Source: Pardosa pseudoannulata
Lineage: Eukaryota > Arthropoda > Arachnida > Araneae > Lycosidae
Assembly (NCBI GenBank): GCA_032207245.1
Contig: CM063501.1
Location: forward strand, 62,492,401 to 62,556,400
Direction of reading: 5' to 3'
DNA length: 64,000 nucleotides
The position numbers and the translations under genes are program-made. Below the pieces are notes generated by a model. It saw nothing but the letters and a program-made list of their open reading frames with translations, was not told the origin of the DNA and made no database searches. How positions within the stretch are numbered: the first letter of the stretch is position 1; each line of letters opens with the position of its first letter. Of this stretch, positions 1-14,200 are shown one piece after another.

Positions 1-2185
1 AAACCTTTTTGGTTTCTTAGCGACATATTTGAACTTTCTAGAAATTGTTTTTTCAGTTTGAGATATAATACAGGTTTCGATTTTTGGTTTAATGTAAAGG
101 AAAATCGCACATTTGACTTATATATGGATAGGCTTGTATTTGGAAATATACAGTAATTTTACTCTCTTGATGAAAATAAAAACAATGAATGCTATGGAAA
201 ATTGTATGAAATTTGCTTGAACAGTAAAAAATGCATATCATGTAATTATTTATGTCATTCAGTGCAATTCAACAAACAAAAAAATAATTATATTCGAAAG
301 AAAACTATGCATGGTAGTTTATATGGAAAACTTAAGAAATTAAAATTTACTCCTTTCTCTCTTAGCCTTGTACAAAATATTGAAATTTTATTACTCCTAA
401 TTTTCTGCTGTAAAAACACTACATAGCTTTTTTTTTATGTGTGTGTGTGTGTGTGTGTGTGAAAGAGAGAGAAGGGGGTGAGGGAAATGTTGACTATTGA
501 ATCATTACAACAAGGAATGTAGTTAAATTATATCTTAATTTAAAAAAAAAAAAATTACCCCATACACATGCTAAAGAAAAAAAAAAAGGTAGCTTATATT
601 ACATTGAGGGAACATTGTTTATGTTCACATGTAAAATTATTTCAAAAATTTTTTTTTATCTAAACTGAATTTTAAATCATATCTGCTTATATTTAAGAAA
701 ATTTGGGTTGTGAAATAATTAAATTTCAAAAATAATTTTACAAAACCGCAGAAAAGTATCTATGTCACATTGATTCATAGATGAAAAACTTGAATACACA
801 GAATTAATTTCATAAAATTCTGTTATCTACAGCATTTATATGTTAATTACCAATTTTTTTAATTATGAGATTATGACGCAATAAATTTGTTACTATTTAT
901 GACATACATTTGAACTGGTGTCTGAAAGATTTTGAAATAAAATTGAGGTTCAATTATGAAAATATTTTGTTTATTTGAGAAATAATTTTGTAACAGTCAA
1001 TAATAATTAATTACAATCCCACTCTAACAAAACTAATAATGCTTTAAAATATTAAGCTTAAAAATATTTGTTTCAAAAGTTAAGAGGGAGGCATTTAAAA
1101 TTAATCCTTTGCAGCTAACTTAAGAAATCAGCTCACAGTCTCATTTTTAAATATCAACATGAGACAATCTAATCCAGTAACATTTACAAAAATTAATTTT
1201 CCTTTGACAGGCTCAAGATTCATTATATAATAGTCCTAAATATAAATTCATAAAGCAGCATTACTTTTTTAAGGGAAAGATTAATACAAACTACTTACCT
1301 ATATAAACTACACAAAGTGAGCCATAATGCAATACAAATATACTGAATAAGAAATAACACCAATAATATACAAGTGTAAGAAAAAGTTAATAACTCTGTA
1401 TTATCAGCAAGTTTCCTCTATAAAACTATGAAACATTTTACTTTTTTTAAACTTGCACATTACTGGTGCTAGATTTTATTTATTTTGCACTTACCTTTAT
1501 ATCCAGTCCAAGACAAATCTGTTGATTCTTGCTTTAAAATAGTTAACCAAAGCACTTTATATTGAGGTAATGTGTTTACATCCCATACATAGTCAGTTTT
1601 GTTTAGTAAACTTTGCATATTACCAAAATACAACATAACACTAAATTGTAATTTATAAATAATTTTGTTTATGTGTTTATGTAACCTTTTTCCCCAGCTT
1701 CAATTGTAAATAATTTCTAGCGATAAACCAATGAAATTACATATAAATGCAAATTAAATAAGCATAATTTGCTAATCTAATATGCAGAATATTTAGGAAA
1801 CATGTAGTAGAAATATTTTGGAAAAAAAAAATTATAAGAGATGTTTGAACCAGGTTGTGTTATTCTAAAAATGAAGCACTTTCATATCTTTTAACATTCC
1901 AAATCTAATTTAAAAAAAAAATATTAGAAAAGCTAGGCATATGAATAAAACACAAAAACTTGTTTAAAAAAACCCACTTTCTTTGAATTTCATATTCCTC
2001 TTTCTTTCAGTTACACCTTAAAATGTATTATCATTTACTATCAAAATAATATTCTTTTTTTAAAAACAATTATTAAGAAAGTGACAATCTTCAATAGTAA
2101 AAGAAGTGATATTGAAACTTGGTGTGTATTTTACATTGAAAGTTGCATGTTACACTAGTATATTTGTGCTAAAGCTATAACTTAC
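1..2185. other. trx intron (left edge of window)
   Basis: AT-rich intronic sequence with a (GT)n microsatellite near 437-462 and several A/T runs. I see no convincing exon, RNA gene or transposon. Confidence 0.6.
437..462. repeat. (GT)n microsatellite
   Basis: Alternating GT dinucleotides followed by a short GA-rich tract. Simple repeat in a trx intron. Confidence 0.85.
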
Positions 2186-2241
2186 TTCAGATTCATAATC
2201 ATTCTCTTCATAACATTTATGACACACTGGGCAGTAATTAC
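2186..2241 (-). CDS. trx: trx exon 14 (PHD3, last exon in the window)
   Basis: 56 bases, residues 1464-1482: NYCPVCHKCYEENDYESE, the CPxCxKCY segment of the MLL third PHD. Donor GAA/gtaagt, phase 0. The next exon, which should carry the Cys-x2-Cys and Trp-x-His of PHD3, is not found in 1-2185 and probably lies outside. Confidence 0.94.
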
Positions 2242-5200
2242 CTAAAAAATACAGTGGGAATCAATGCCAAAAAGCAAATATCTTCATTAATTTTGGCAAA
2301 AATATTCAATAAGTTTCGTGAAATTTCTGACAGAATAAAGCACTTCATGCAAGATGAACTATGAGTCGAAGATATATATCCCAATAAAATTAATTTTATT
2401 TATATATGAATCTAAAGTAAAAATAAAATTTTTTTAATTCTATGTGATTGACTGGTGAAATGAAAAACAAAGGCACACTAAGTAAATTATCCATTACAAA
2501 AAATTAACACCTAAAATTAAATATCTTCATTAAATTTGATCTCTCCCCTTCTCAAATCAGATTTGGTGAAAATCCAGAAATAACTCTCATGCAACATCAT
2601 GATGAAAAAGTCTTAGAGATGATTCACAACAGACCCTGAGTGTATGTGTATTATATATATAAATCTGTTACAAAAGTATAGTTAACTTTCATTATATTTT
2701 ACTTCAGTCTTTAAATGTTTTAAAAATTAATTTTTCAAAAAAATCTATTATAAAAAATATGCAGTCTTGAGTTTGAATCTTGTATACTGTTTTCATAAAA
2801 CTAGAACAAGACATTAGAACTGAAAAATTTATAGCTTCTTCTTGTAAATTAGTATTTTAATTCCCAGAAACGTAATATACAAAATGTAATATGAAATGTA
2901 ATATGCAAAATAAAACATTGAAAGAATGAAAAGTCATTCTAGATACTAAATAAGAAACTACTTAAATGCCTTGAGTTACTGAGTACTAAATTAATTTCAT
3001 CCACAATTAAAAATTAGATTAAAAATGTTTTCCTACTTGTATAACTTCAGTTAGTTTTAGGTACTAAAATGATAAAAGTTTTTTGGACATAAAACTGAAC
3101 AGATCTAACATTTTCTCAATAGTTTGGTTTGGAGTGCTACGGTCTACTATTTTGCAACACGAGTGCTAATGAGACCAGGACCTACAGCTTAAAGCCGATT
3201 CCGAATGGCTACGAACATCCATGCCACTGTGGGATTCGAACCCACAAACTCCGGTACCGAAGGCCAACACCCTAACCAATTGGCCATCGTTCGGCTCATT
3301 TTCTCAATAGAAAAAAAATCAATGCTTAATAACTAAACTTAATATTTAATGAAACCTACAGTTATAAAGCATTTCAGAACAGCTTGAAAATTTGTTATTT
3401 TCTGATCACAAAATTGGAATAGCAATTACATTAGTAATTTTCAAATGACTGTGCAATAGAAACTAAGAGATAGAAATGTTATGTTAAAAATTATGTGTGC
3501 AGAAAACCTTAACTATTATGTAATTAGAAAAATCCTTCTAGTACACTGCAATTACATTTTAGCAATAGCTGTAACATCCGTATAGGCCTTTTTGGTAATC
3601 CAGAAATAAGAGAAAAAATTTGCAGCCTTGTATTGAAGGAAAAAAAAAATTAAATATTGTTTTATGAGTTTGTTTCAGTGTTGTCCCTCAGCCCCATCTT
3701 TAAAGATTATTTGATAAACAAATGCAACTAAAGCACAAATAACAACCCTTTAAAGTTTTTCTTTTAAAAAAGCTTTTTCAAAATATGTCTGCATTTTGAA
3801 TCTTTTCAAAAAAAAAAAAAGAAAAAGAAAAAAAAGAGAAAACTATTTAAAAACTTCAGCATTAATTGCATTTGTTTCTCAAAGTTCAACTTTAGCAGTA
3901 GTATTTGAAGAATATATTTTTAATACCAGCACTTAATTCATAATAAAATTAACAATAAAAATATAAAAGGAATTTTAGTGAGACATTATTTATTTAAGCT
4001 AGCAATGCAGTGCATCTTTAATACAATTTGAAGAATACAGATGTTTACTCTAGCTCTCTTTCTCTCACTCTCTCTATATATATTGTAATTTTCAAGTTCA
4101 AAATATTTGGTCACTCCACATTTTTTAATAAAATGCTACAATTTAAGAATTTAAAGATAAGTTAAAAACTAAATGCTGGTACTCAAAATTCTTGCCCAGA
4201 CAATTCAATTTTGTTTTGTGTGGTGTGTTAGGTTTTTTGAAAAGAAACAAAATGCAGAGGAGCATTTAAAAACAAGCTTTTATTATTTAAAAGCACTCTA
4301 TACCTTTATCAGTTAACTTTGAACAGGATTGACATAGAAGTGATTCAAAATTCCAAATTTGTCCAGAGTTTGATGCAGATGACGTTGCACCACAGCTTTT
4401 GCATTTTACACATTTGGGACATACCTGAAATTGTCAAGGTAGCCTAATTAATAAAGTGAGTAACAAAAAGAACATAAAAAATGAATTTAATGCTTAATGA
4501 GCTTTAAAAAAATTGCATGCTAATAAATTGTAGAATATGTAACATCATAATTAATTAAATACGAAATGGTTAAATATTTCACTTTGCTCATAATGAATCT
4601 TTCTGCAAATCAGCAATGAATTTCAAAAAGTTCAGAATGTTTGTTCTAACAATTTTATACTAATGTTGAGATTGTTTTTGATAAATTTTATTTTTGGAGA
4701 ATAAAATTCCTACACTTTAGCAAAAATGGAAAGAAATTTATTGTTTCAGAAAACCATTCAATAGTTTTATTATTTTAATGAAACTATAAAATGTATCGCT
4801 TTCCATTTTTAATTAATTGATTAACTAATTTATAAGAATATGATTTTCAGATCAAAGTCAAAGCCAATTTAACATGGACAGAAAGATTCTGGAAAAAGAC
4901 ATAAATCTTCAGAATTATGCAAAAATTAATAATTTTACTTAAAATTTAAATACAGGAAAAGCCTTATACCTATTAGGGTAGGTTACCTATTTCAAGTTAT
5001 CTTAATTATGAACAGCATATGAAAAAATTAGTTTGTCACTGATTGCCCCTAGTTCAACAGAACACTAAATAACAAAGTATGTCATTAATTGATGGAATAA
5101 TTTCTAAATTCATAACTGGTGATGAAAAGCACATGCTGTTTTTAACATTCATATAAAGAAAATAAAATATGGTTCTTTTAAGATGATCCCAAACCGAGAA

Positions 5201-8200
5201 TATCTTAAAAGAAGGCAAATACAGCTAACTAGTACACCACTGATTATCTACCAGAAATCATTCAAGAAGTGAATGATAAAGGTCAGGAGCTAAGTCATAA
5301 TAATGAAACTTCTTGTACACCAAGAATGAAAGTTTAATTATAATTATCATTAAAAAAATAATAATAAATAAAATAAATAAAAAAGAAAGTGACAGAATAT
5401 CTACTTATCCCCTGAATCTTATATGTGACTTTAGATTATTTCTAAATCTAAAAACATATTTCTATGGCTATTTTTTGCCTGAAGATGAGATGGATGAGGC
5501 TATAAAAGCATAATGGAAGAAATGAATGTGAATGCAAAGAATGTTATTCTACCGTCCTTAAAGACACACTGGACCCTGCTTTTACTTCAAACTTAATTTT
5601 TTGTGTCAAAACACTAGTGAAAATATATTCAATGCACTTAATTCAATTCATATTGCTCTACTTAATCCTCATAGACAAGCAGCACATCAAATAACAATTA
5701 ACTATAATTTATTAATAAAGTGCCTACCTGTATGCATATACGATTAGTAGTCAAGATATGCAATAAAAGTATAATTTTTCTCACATGTATGATCAATGCT
5801 CAATTTTAAGATACAATTACTACTGTTTTCAATATACTATGCAATACCATACTGATACTATTTTAGAAAAATTAAAAATTATTGCATTTTATAAAAATCT
5901 GCAATGATCAAAGTTATTTATTAAAATTTAAATTATACATTGATTCCTTTCTTAAGTCATTATACCAATCCATTGAACATATAAACAGCATATTGTACTT
6001 TGCTATTGGCATACTAACCATATTAATGAACTAAAAAGTAACCTTAATCACTGATACATAAGTACAGAATATGTACATCTAGATAGAAAATCTATACATA
6101 ATCTTTGCTATATATGTTATATATAATAGAATGCACAGTAAGTTTAATGATTAAGCTATTAGTGAAACAAGCCCTTTTCCATTATACAGAAAAAGCTACA
6201 GTATTTACAATTGGTTAAAAAAGCATTAGTTTCCAATGGAAAAGTTAAATGGCTAAGCTATTTGTGAAACAAGCTGTTTTTCATTTTATAGAGCCACAGC
6301 ATTAACAATTGCTTAAAATAGACAATTTTCAATGGAAAGTTTTGACTTACCAAGAAAAGGGGTTAAGTGACACAAAATTAAATTTTAAGAGATAACTAGT
6401 GACAAGGGTAGGAGAAAGACATATTTCACAGTTTAGATTAACATATACATAAAAAACTCAATTAAAATGTATGTAATTGCTTTTAAAACTTTCTATATGA
6501 TTATTGCATTACTTCCAAACAAATTTGAATTTTGTCACTTACATCATTTTGCTTTTTGTATCTTCAATTGTATATGAAGGTATTTCCTACCACACTAATA
6601 TGCTCTTAAATGTTTTTTAGTATTTTAAAATAATGTAATGGCTAACTGTTGTTACACATTTTTACAGATATGCAAGGTTTTCTAAATGGCTTCCATTAAT
6701 TATTATAACTAATTAAAGACTTCACACATATTTCATAAAATTATGCCGTCTAAAGATGCTTATTTAATTTTTTTAAAAAATATCTATTTTCCTTCATCAA
6801 AATCTTGGGGATATTTAAATATTTGTATTTATTTATTAATCAATAAGCAATATTTTAAGTTGAATGGTGTCTACAGGTTACACACATAAAACAGAACTAC
6901 GATTAGACAAAATGTTTCATTGTATTTTAAAAAACAAGCATTCAGTGTTCTAAATATGCTTTTGTTCTTAGCTGCATGACAATTAAAATTAAAATCACAG
7001 CTTATTGAATAAACTGAAAGATAATTTTAAAAACTTAAATTCTAAGTCAATTTAAGTCAAAAGAAGTCATTCTTCAAGTCTAATTTTTTCCATGTTGCCT
7101 TAGCAACACACACAGTGAAAATAAAAAGGTAATATGAGAAAACTTAAGAAAAATCAGAAAACATTACATAACTGGCTGGCCCTTCAGATTTAATATGCCT
7201 TATAATACTGAAATACATAACTCTGCATTATTATGATGTACTCTCAAATGCTCACATAGGAAAATAAAAACTATAATTACAGTTCTGATAATACATTATG
7301 AAGATAATATAATAAGACTATAAAATTTACTATTAAGTTATTTATAGTTTTGTTAGATACAGCTGAAAAACTTCAGACAGCCAACAGAACAATAAATGTT
7401 TATTAAATTTAATGAGCAGAGAACAAATTAAAAACTATCAATACCCACAACTAACAGCAAAATTAGGAAGGGGAAAAATGGATACATTCCCTAAATGATC
7501 AAAATCATTTCAACCATCAAGATAGATCAAGACTGATTAATATTTGCATTGTAAATAATAAATGCAATTTTTTAAAAGTGTTTTCTAGAAGAGCAGCGAA
7601 AACAAAGTTTTTCAAACATTGTAGGCCATGCTAAAAATATATAACTAAAAGTGACCATGCTGGTTGCACAACAGGTAGTATAATAGTATGGATGAAAATT
7701 GCTCAGAAAAATTCTGTACTTTTCTATAATATTTGATACTTAACATGATCACGTATATTATATAAAAGTTAGCACTGCATACTTAGATTCAATTCTTGAA
7801 TAATATTTAGATGTATTTATGTTGTAACCTAAGAAACAATGTTAACCACTTCTCTAATGCTCTCATAAAAAAAATGATGTACTGTTTTATGGGTAATGAC
7901 AAAAATAGAAAATGTCTTCTATTTGCAAGAGGGGAGTTAATGGATTATTAAATTATAAAACTTATAGTTCATTACATATATAAATGTTTTAGCAATATAT
8001 AGAAACAAAAAAGTTCAAGTGATTAAACTAAACCAGACACAAAAGTCAAACATTTGAGAAAAAGGAGAAAAAGAAGGATAAAGAAAAGAGGAAAAACTTA
8101 ACAGGTCTAGTAATGAGTGTAAACCCTATGCCACACAACATTGGTACACTTTATAAGACCTTAATTTGATGTCATTGAACAAGGATTTTAATTTTGATAA

Positions 8201-11200
8201 TCTCTAACACTGGAGTGTCTGCTTTAGTTTTTGACTAATCTGTTTGTATAAACAAAACATGCAGCTGAAGTTGATAAATAGTCCAAGATTTGTACACGGG
8301 AGAACCAAACAGTATCTACTTTTATTAAAATTAGAAATTTTTTAAAAATAAGAGCTATGTTTTTTACACAGGACCAAGCATTAGATTTTCTCAGTATGAT
8401 GCAAGTCTTCAAAATTCTGCCCTCTTATGGAACCACCTCTTTGCATCATACCACAGTACAGCATTAATGTTATAGGTTTTTGAAAATGTTGTATCTGAAA
8501 AAAAAAATTTCTGAGCTTGTACATGACATGTTGACTGGGATCATGTTGTAACCTGTGCAATGCTTACGGAAGAAAATATGTGAAAAACACATGAAAAAAT
8601 CATTTATAAAATAAAAACTAATTCAATGTTTTGCTCCAAAAAGTTTCACATAGTGCTATGGAAAATCCTTGTATGAAATATAATTCTCCCCCTTTTGACA
8701 CAATCATGTTTACAGACATACCGAAATTTCAATTTCCCGTGAAATGGTATCTATTTAAATAAATATAGATAGTATTTCATGGGAAGTGTTAAAGCATAGT
8801 TTAATAAATAATGATCCAGTATTTCATTTGACTTAGTCTATTAGGTTGTATCTCAAAAACAATTTAGTCTTGGATGTGGCACTGCATTTTCACAAGTGCA
8901 GAACCTACATTAGTGCTTCTTCCCACAGTGCTATCAAAACATTGGAAAGACAATAAGTGCAATCCACTCAGCCATTATATAACCTTGTAGAGGTTGAGAA
9001 AGAAAAAGGAATAAAAGGAATAAATGACAAAAAAGAGGATTGCCATGAACTAAGGAAAAAAGGAGTCTTCTGGGAGGAGGAAAAAAGGAGAAAAGAGCAC
9101 TCTGGTGTTTGCTAAACAAAGTAAAAATTGTCTATTGTATCAAATTTTGATAAATATTTCCATAAAATTGTCTTTTTCTTAAACTATGCAAATACTGTTA
9201 ATATATATTAATAAATTTAAAGAATTTTCTAAACACAGTAATACTATAATTTACATGTGCCTTAACACAAAAGTTTTTCATGTTACAAGTCATTGCTTAG
9301 TAAATATTTGGCCTTGAGTTTCAAGCAACAATCCAACACATGACAATCTCAGTAGCAAAAAAGATTAAGTTAAGAAAAAAACTTAGAAATAGTTAAATGC
9401 GAAAAAAATTTTTTTTTTTTTTTTGTCAATAATGTAGCTTGAATATACCTTAAAAAATCAGTACAATTTTTACAATTTCTTCAATATCTATCTGCTATGT
9501 TTTTATGTTAATATTGAATATTTATCTTAATAAATATGCTTCTTTTGTTAAAACACAAGCAATAAAAAATTTTAGATAGTATTTTGGAAAACTAGCAACG
9601 TTAATTTAAATGAAGAAAATCTGTTTGATACTAGTTAAATCCTTTGATCACCAAGGCAAATGCTGTACATACTTTAAATAAATAAGTTAAAATTAAATAA
9701 AATAACTATACATTCTACTGTAATGAGTTTTAAAACAATATTCCATATAAGTACAATTTTCTTATTTTAAAATATGCAGATGAAAATTTTAAGGAGGGGG
9801 GGGGGGTGAGGGATGTAGTATGGTGGAGTTCTCTGGTTAGATTAACATAAATTTAAAAGGAAAATCTGACAATACAGGAATAATTTGAGTTAATATGTTT
9901 TTTCAAGAAATAACTCATAATTCTAGGTTCCATTGTATATTTACAAATAAAATGTGCTACCAATGAAAACAGACACCTTAAAAGACTTCATTATCACACG
10001 GAAATTTACACAAAAATATACTGATGGTATGAATCAAATTTTGGGGCTTATCAATGAATTTAAATTTGCTTATTATTTATTAAAATTTAAAAAAAAAAAT
10101 GTGGACAAATAAATTACAATATTTAAATGAGAAGTTTTGAAATTCTTATAATTTAATCTTTTATCCTAACCTTTTTATTACTCTTTGCTTCACCAAATTT
10201 GAAAAACAAAAGATTTCAACATTTTTATTAAATAAAATAGTTATACTTCTTTTTCATGATAAAGTTCAATCCGTATGAAATCAATTGTTATACAACTCAT
10301 TTTATGTTTATTTACATGATGACACAATTACTATTATATATTATATAAATGGAATTTTCCCAAATATAACTAGAAATAACAACTGAATTAGGGACTGGTT
10401 ATTCAAAAAGTTTATCATTTTTTAACATAAATAAATCAAGAACTTACCCATGTCTTTTTTTTTCTCGATTGTTTAGTGGGATAATGTGGTGCCAAACAAT
10501 CTCCATGATAAGTGTTTTGACAATGCTTACACTTTAACAACTGTTAAGGAAAAAAGTTTTGATATATTGAAAAATATATATATATACACAAAAATTTTTT
10601 TTTCATACATCATGATATGCACAACTCATACATGTATTCTTACATAACAAGACAAAATAAATTCATTAACATTTAAGAGCTTAAGAACATAATCAAAGTT
10701 AATTGCATAACAAATTCCTTCATCTTAAGATAACTCAGTCAGACCATGGATGATTCTAAATTTAAAAAAATTTTCTGAAAATCCTACAAAATTATCTCAA
10801 AAAGTATACGCTACTAATCTATATTTATAAATATATATATATAAATGAATTTGTGTCTGTCTGTGTGTACTCGATACTCAAATACTATGCATCCAATTGC
10901 CATGAAAATTTGGGAAATTATTAGGTATATCCCTAGGAAGGTTTTTGTAAATTTCTAACGTTCGAAATCCATTCCTTCCCCCTTTTTCGAGCATTTCATG
11001 TCATTATTCCAAACATTATTTTCCCTGGTTAAACGCAAATGATTAACTTTAATTTATTGCATCATAACTAAGTGAAAGAAGCAATATTCCTAGCAATGTG
11101 ACGTCATTCAATTAATCCTATGTAACTGTTTTAAGCACAGTTTTCCTTGGTTAAAAGCAGGAGATTAAAATTTTCAATTTATCACAGAAATAGGTGAAAA

Positions 11201-14200
11201 CGATATTTTTATCATTATGACGTCATTCCTTTAAATATCTCATTTATTCATTTCTTATTTTATATTATTTAAACATTGTGTAGTAATCAATTCGATTTGA
11301 CCTGGAAATTTAGATATAAAGGGATTAAGTTTCATTTCTCTGCAACGCAAATTATAGCATTTTTATATAAGAACTTATTTTAAATTTATAAAAATATATA
11401 AATATGCCAATGACTCAAACTGCACTGTGACAAATTTAGAGAGTTATGCACGAAAAAAATCTTTGTTTAAAAGTAATATATTAAGTTCACCGTAGCGAAG
11501 CATGGACACACTTGCTAGTTTAAAATAAAAACTATTAAGGTTAATTTCTGGATGTCAAAACTAGAGCTAAATGATAGCTGAATATTGAATCTTAATATTG
11601 TGATTTATTGTTTACCAAATTTCAATATATTAATATGTTCGATTAGATACCGTATTATAGAGTATAAAATAATACAAACACACATATATCAATGTGCATA
11701 ATGGTTATCTAGAAAACAAAAATTCAATTTTCTTAATCTGATTAAATAAATTCAAATTTTAACGTATTGCTTCAAAAAAGAAAATCACACAGCATGTTAT
11801 TACTGTTCTTCAGTAGAAAAAAGATTTGTGCACTGAATGCAACAGAAAAGAAAAAATGGGTGAGAAGATATAACTTTTTGATTTTCTTCAAAATTCATTT
11901 ATATATTTTTTATTTGAAGCAGAAGATGGTTTTATAAAACTTTTATAATTTTCAAAAACAGATTATTCCAAAAATTCTTTTCAAATTTTTTTTGGGGGAA
12001 AAATTGTTTTTATAATTTTTGCAACAGACACACAAATTTTCAGAAAATTCCAAAATTTTCGGATCAGAACCATTCCTGAGTCAGACATAAATGTATTAGG
12101 GTTGCTACACTTTTTTTTTGGGGGGGGGGCTGTTTTCAAACAAAATAGAAGGAAATATGCAATGACACTTTTAAAATCTTAATTTAAATTAGTAGTTAGC
12201 AGTGTTATTCACACTTTTTCTTGGAAAGAAGTTCTATAGTTTTTTTCAGTATAATCTAAAATTATGCATAGCAATAAAAAATGGAAAATATATCAAATTT
12301 AAAAGAAAAAAGGGAAAAATATATCAAATTTAAAAGAAAAAAAATTATACCCCTAATGTAGGTATTGAAATACTGCCTTTCTTTACATGAGAACAATAAT
12401 CATTTCTTATGGACTTCTCTTAAATTTTTATTGGCAAAGTTAGCAATAATAGCAATTTTCTTTTTTCTATCTCAGAATAAAATTTTAAAAATCTCTCACC
12501 TTTCCAGATATTTTGACTATTTTTCAAATTTACCAAGTTTTTCAGGTTTTATAACTTTGGGTATCAATATCATCGAAATAGTTCTAAATGGTCAAACTAT
12601 TTTTTTAAAAATATAACTAAGTATTTTCCCTCCCCCTCTTCTACAAATCAACAATACATAAGAAATACTTGGTACACAATTTAAAAAAAAAAAAAGTCTT
12701 TAGCAATTAAAAAATTTTAATAAAGTACACATCAAGCCATTAAATTATTAAACAAAAATATATATGAATTAAATATTTTGGTACAAAACATACTTCATTT
12801 TAGAAGTAGAAAATAAATCTTATGCATATCTGCTTCCTTTAAATTATATGACCCTCAAATTAGATGTTCTTGTTTGATATTTATGACAAGAATATTAAGT
12901 GACTTTTCTTGTAAATCTGTTTATAATAATTAGCATTATGTGTCCCATAAAGTGCTTGTGTGCAAAATATGTCACTAGATATTAATGAGGAATAATTGTG
13001 ATCATTTAAAAATAAAATTTTTAAACAAAAAGATATATAAATTTCAAATATGACTTATGAAACAGGGCTACCACTTACCTACCCAAAAACATAGTTGGCT
13101 TTTTTGAAGGGAAACCCAACCTCCCAGTAAAGTGGGGTTTTTTTTAAATGAAAAAGGAAATTTGATAAATTAACATACTTTGGTTAATATTATTCTAATT
13201 TTATGATTTTTTAACACTTTAAAATTAGAATTACATATGGTTAAATATTGTTAATTTAAAAAGCTATTAAGTTATTAGTGTTTTAAGCATTCAATCTTTA
13301 AGAGATATTAAGTTGATACCAAACAGAGGTTAGGTGTTATATTCCCCCTTTATATTATAAATAAAAAAAATCAAAATTTAGCATTTTTCTTTGCTAGTTT
13401 ATCTTTTAAAATAGATTTTCAATAGTTATATATATACTCATATGTACATATGCATAAGTATAAACTAGGCTTATTATGACAGACCATATAATTAGTTTAG
13501 TAATCTCTAATACACCCACCCAATAAAACCAAAAAATAAGAACTTGCCTCAAATGAGGTTTTAAAAGTAAATAAATTTACTTAAAAAAACATGTTTTCTT
13601 ATCCCTGTTATGGAATAAACTTCTATTAAAAAGATGCTTGACAAGCAATAATTTAAGGATAAAACCAATTTAGAAATATTTAACTTGTGTGTTATGTAGT
13701 GTAAGTAATGTGTGTGATACATATTAGGACTGGGCGAAACACCAATATATCACAAAATATTGATATAACATTGTGATAATACAGTGCACATGTGCAGTTA
13801 GGTGACATCATAATGTGAATGAATGTGATGTAGTTAAATCTCTGGTGTAACACCATTTTTCAATATCCTGACTTAACACAAGAGAAACAGCACATGTGCG
13901 ATATTACATGATCACCAATTTACCTACAATGATCATTTTATGTATTTTGTATGAGGCAGTAAGAGTACATAAGTGTTATAGTGTTCTTCAATGTATGAAC
14001 ATTGTCTTTCTGATTTTCCAATATTGTGAGAGAGCATAATGGACCATGTGTGATAAAAGTGATAGGTGATTTATCTACATTGGAATATCGTTTTTTTTCA
14101 GCTGCAGACACGTAGATAAGTTATAAGAAAGTTCACCAGTAAGACATAGAAATTTTTTTTTTAACTAAACCTAATTACTAAACAGTCATTACTAAAAATG

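Noticed and set aside
1484..1660. Minus-strand open stretch with a strong donor (AAAG/gtaagt) resembling the end of a PHD3-type exon
   Set aside because: The frame lacks the expected PHD3 Cys pair (Trp and Asn occupy those places), has no good acceptor, and the necessary preceding exon is not found between it and 2186.
3220..3296. Possible tRNA gene on the minus strand
   Set aside because: Same SINE head as at 62445, flanked by a 14-bp duplication.
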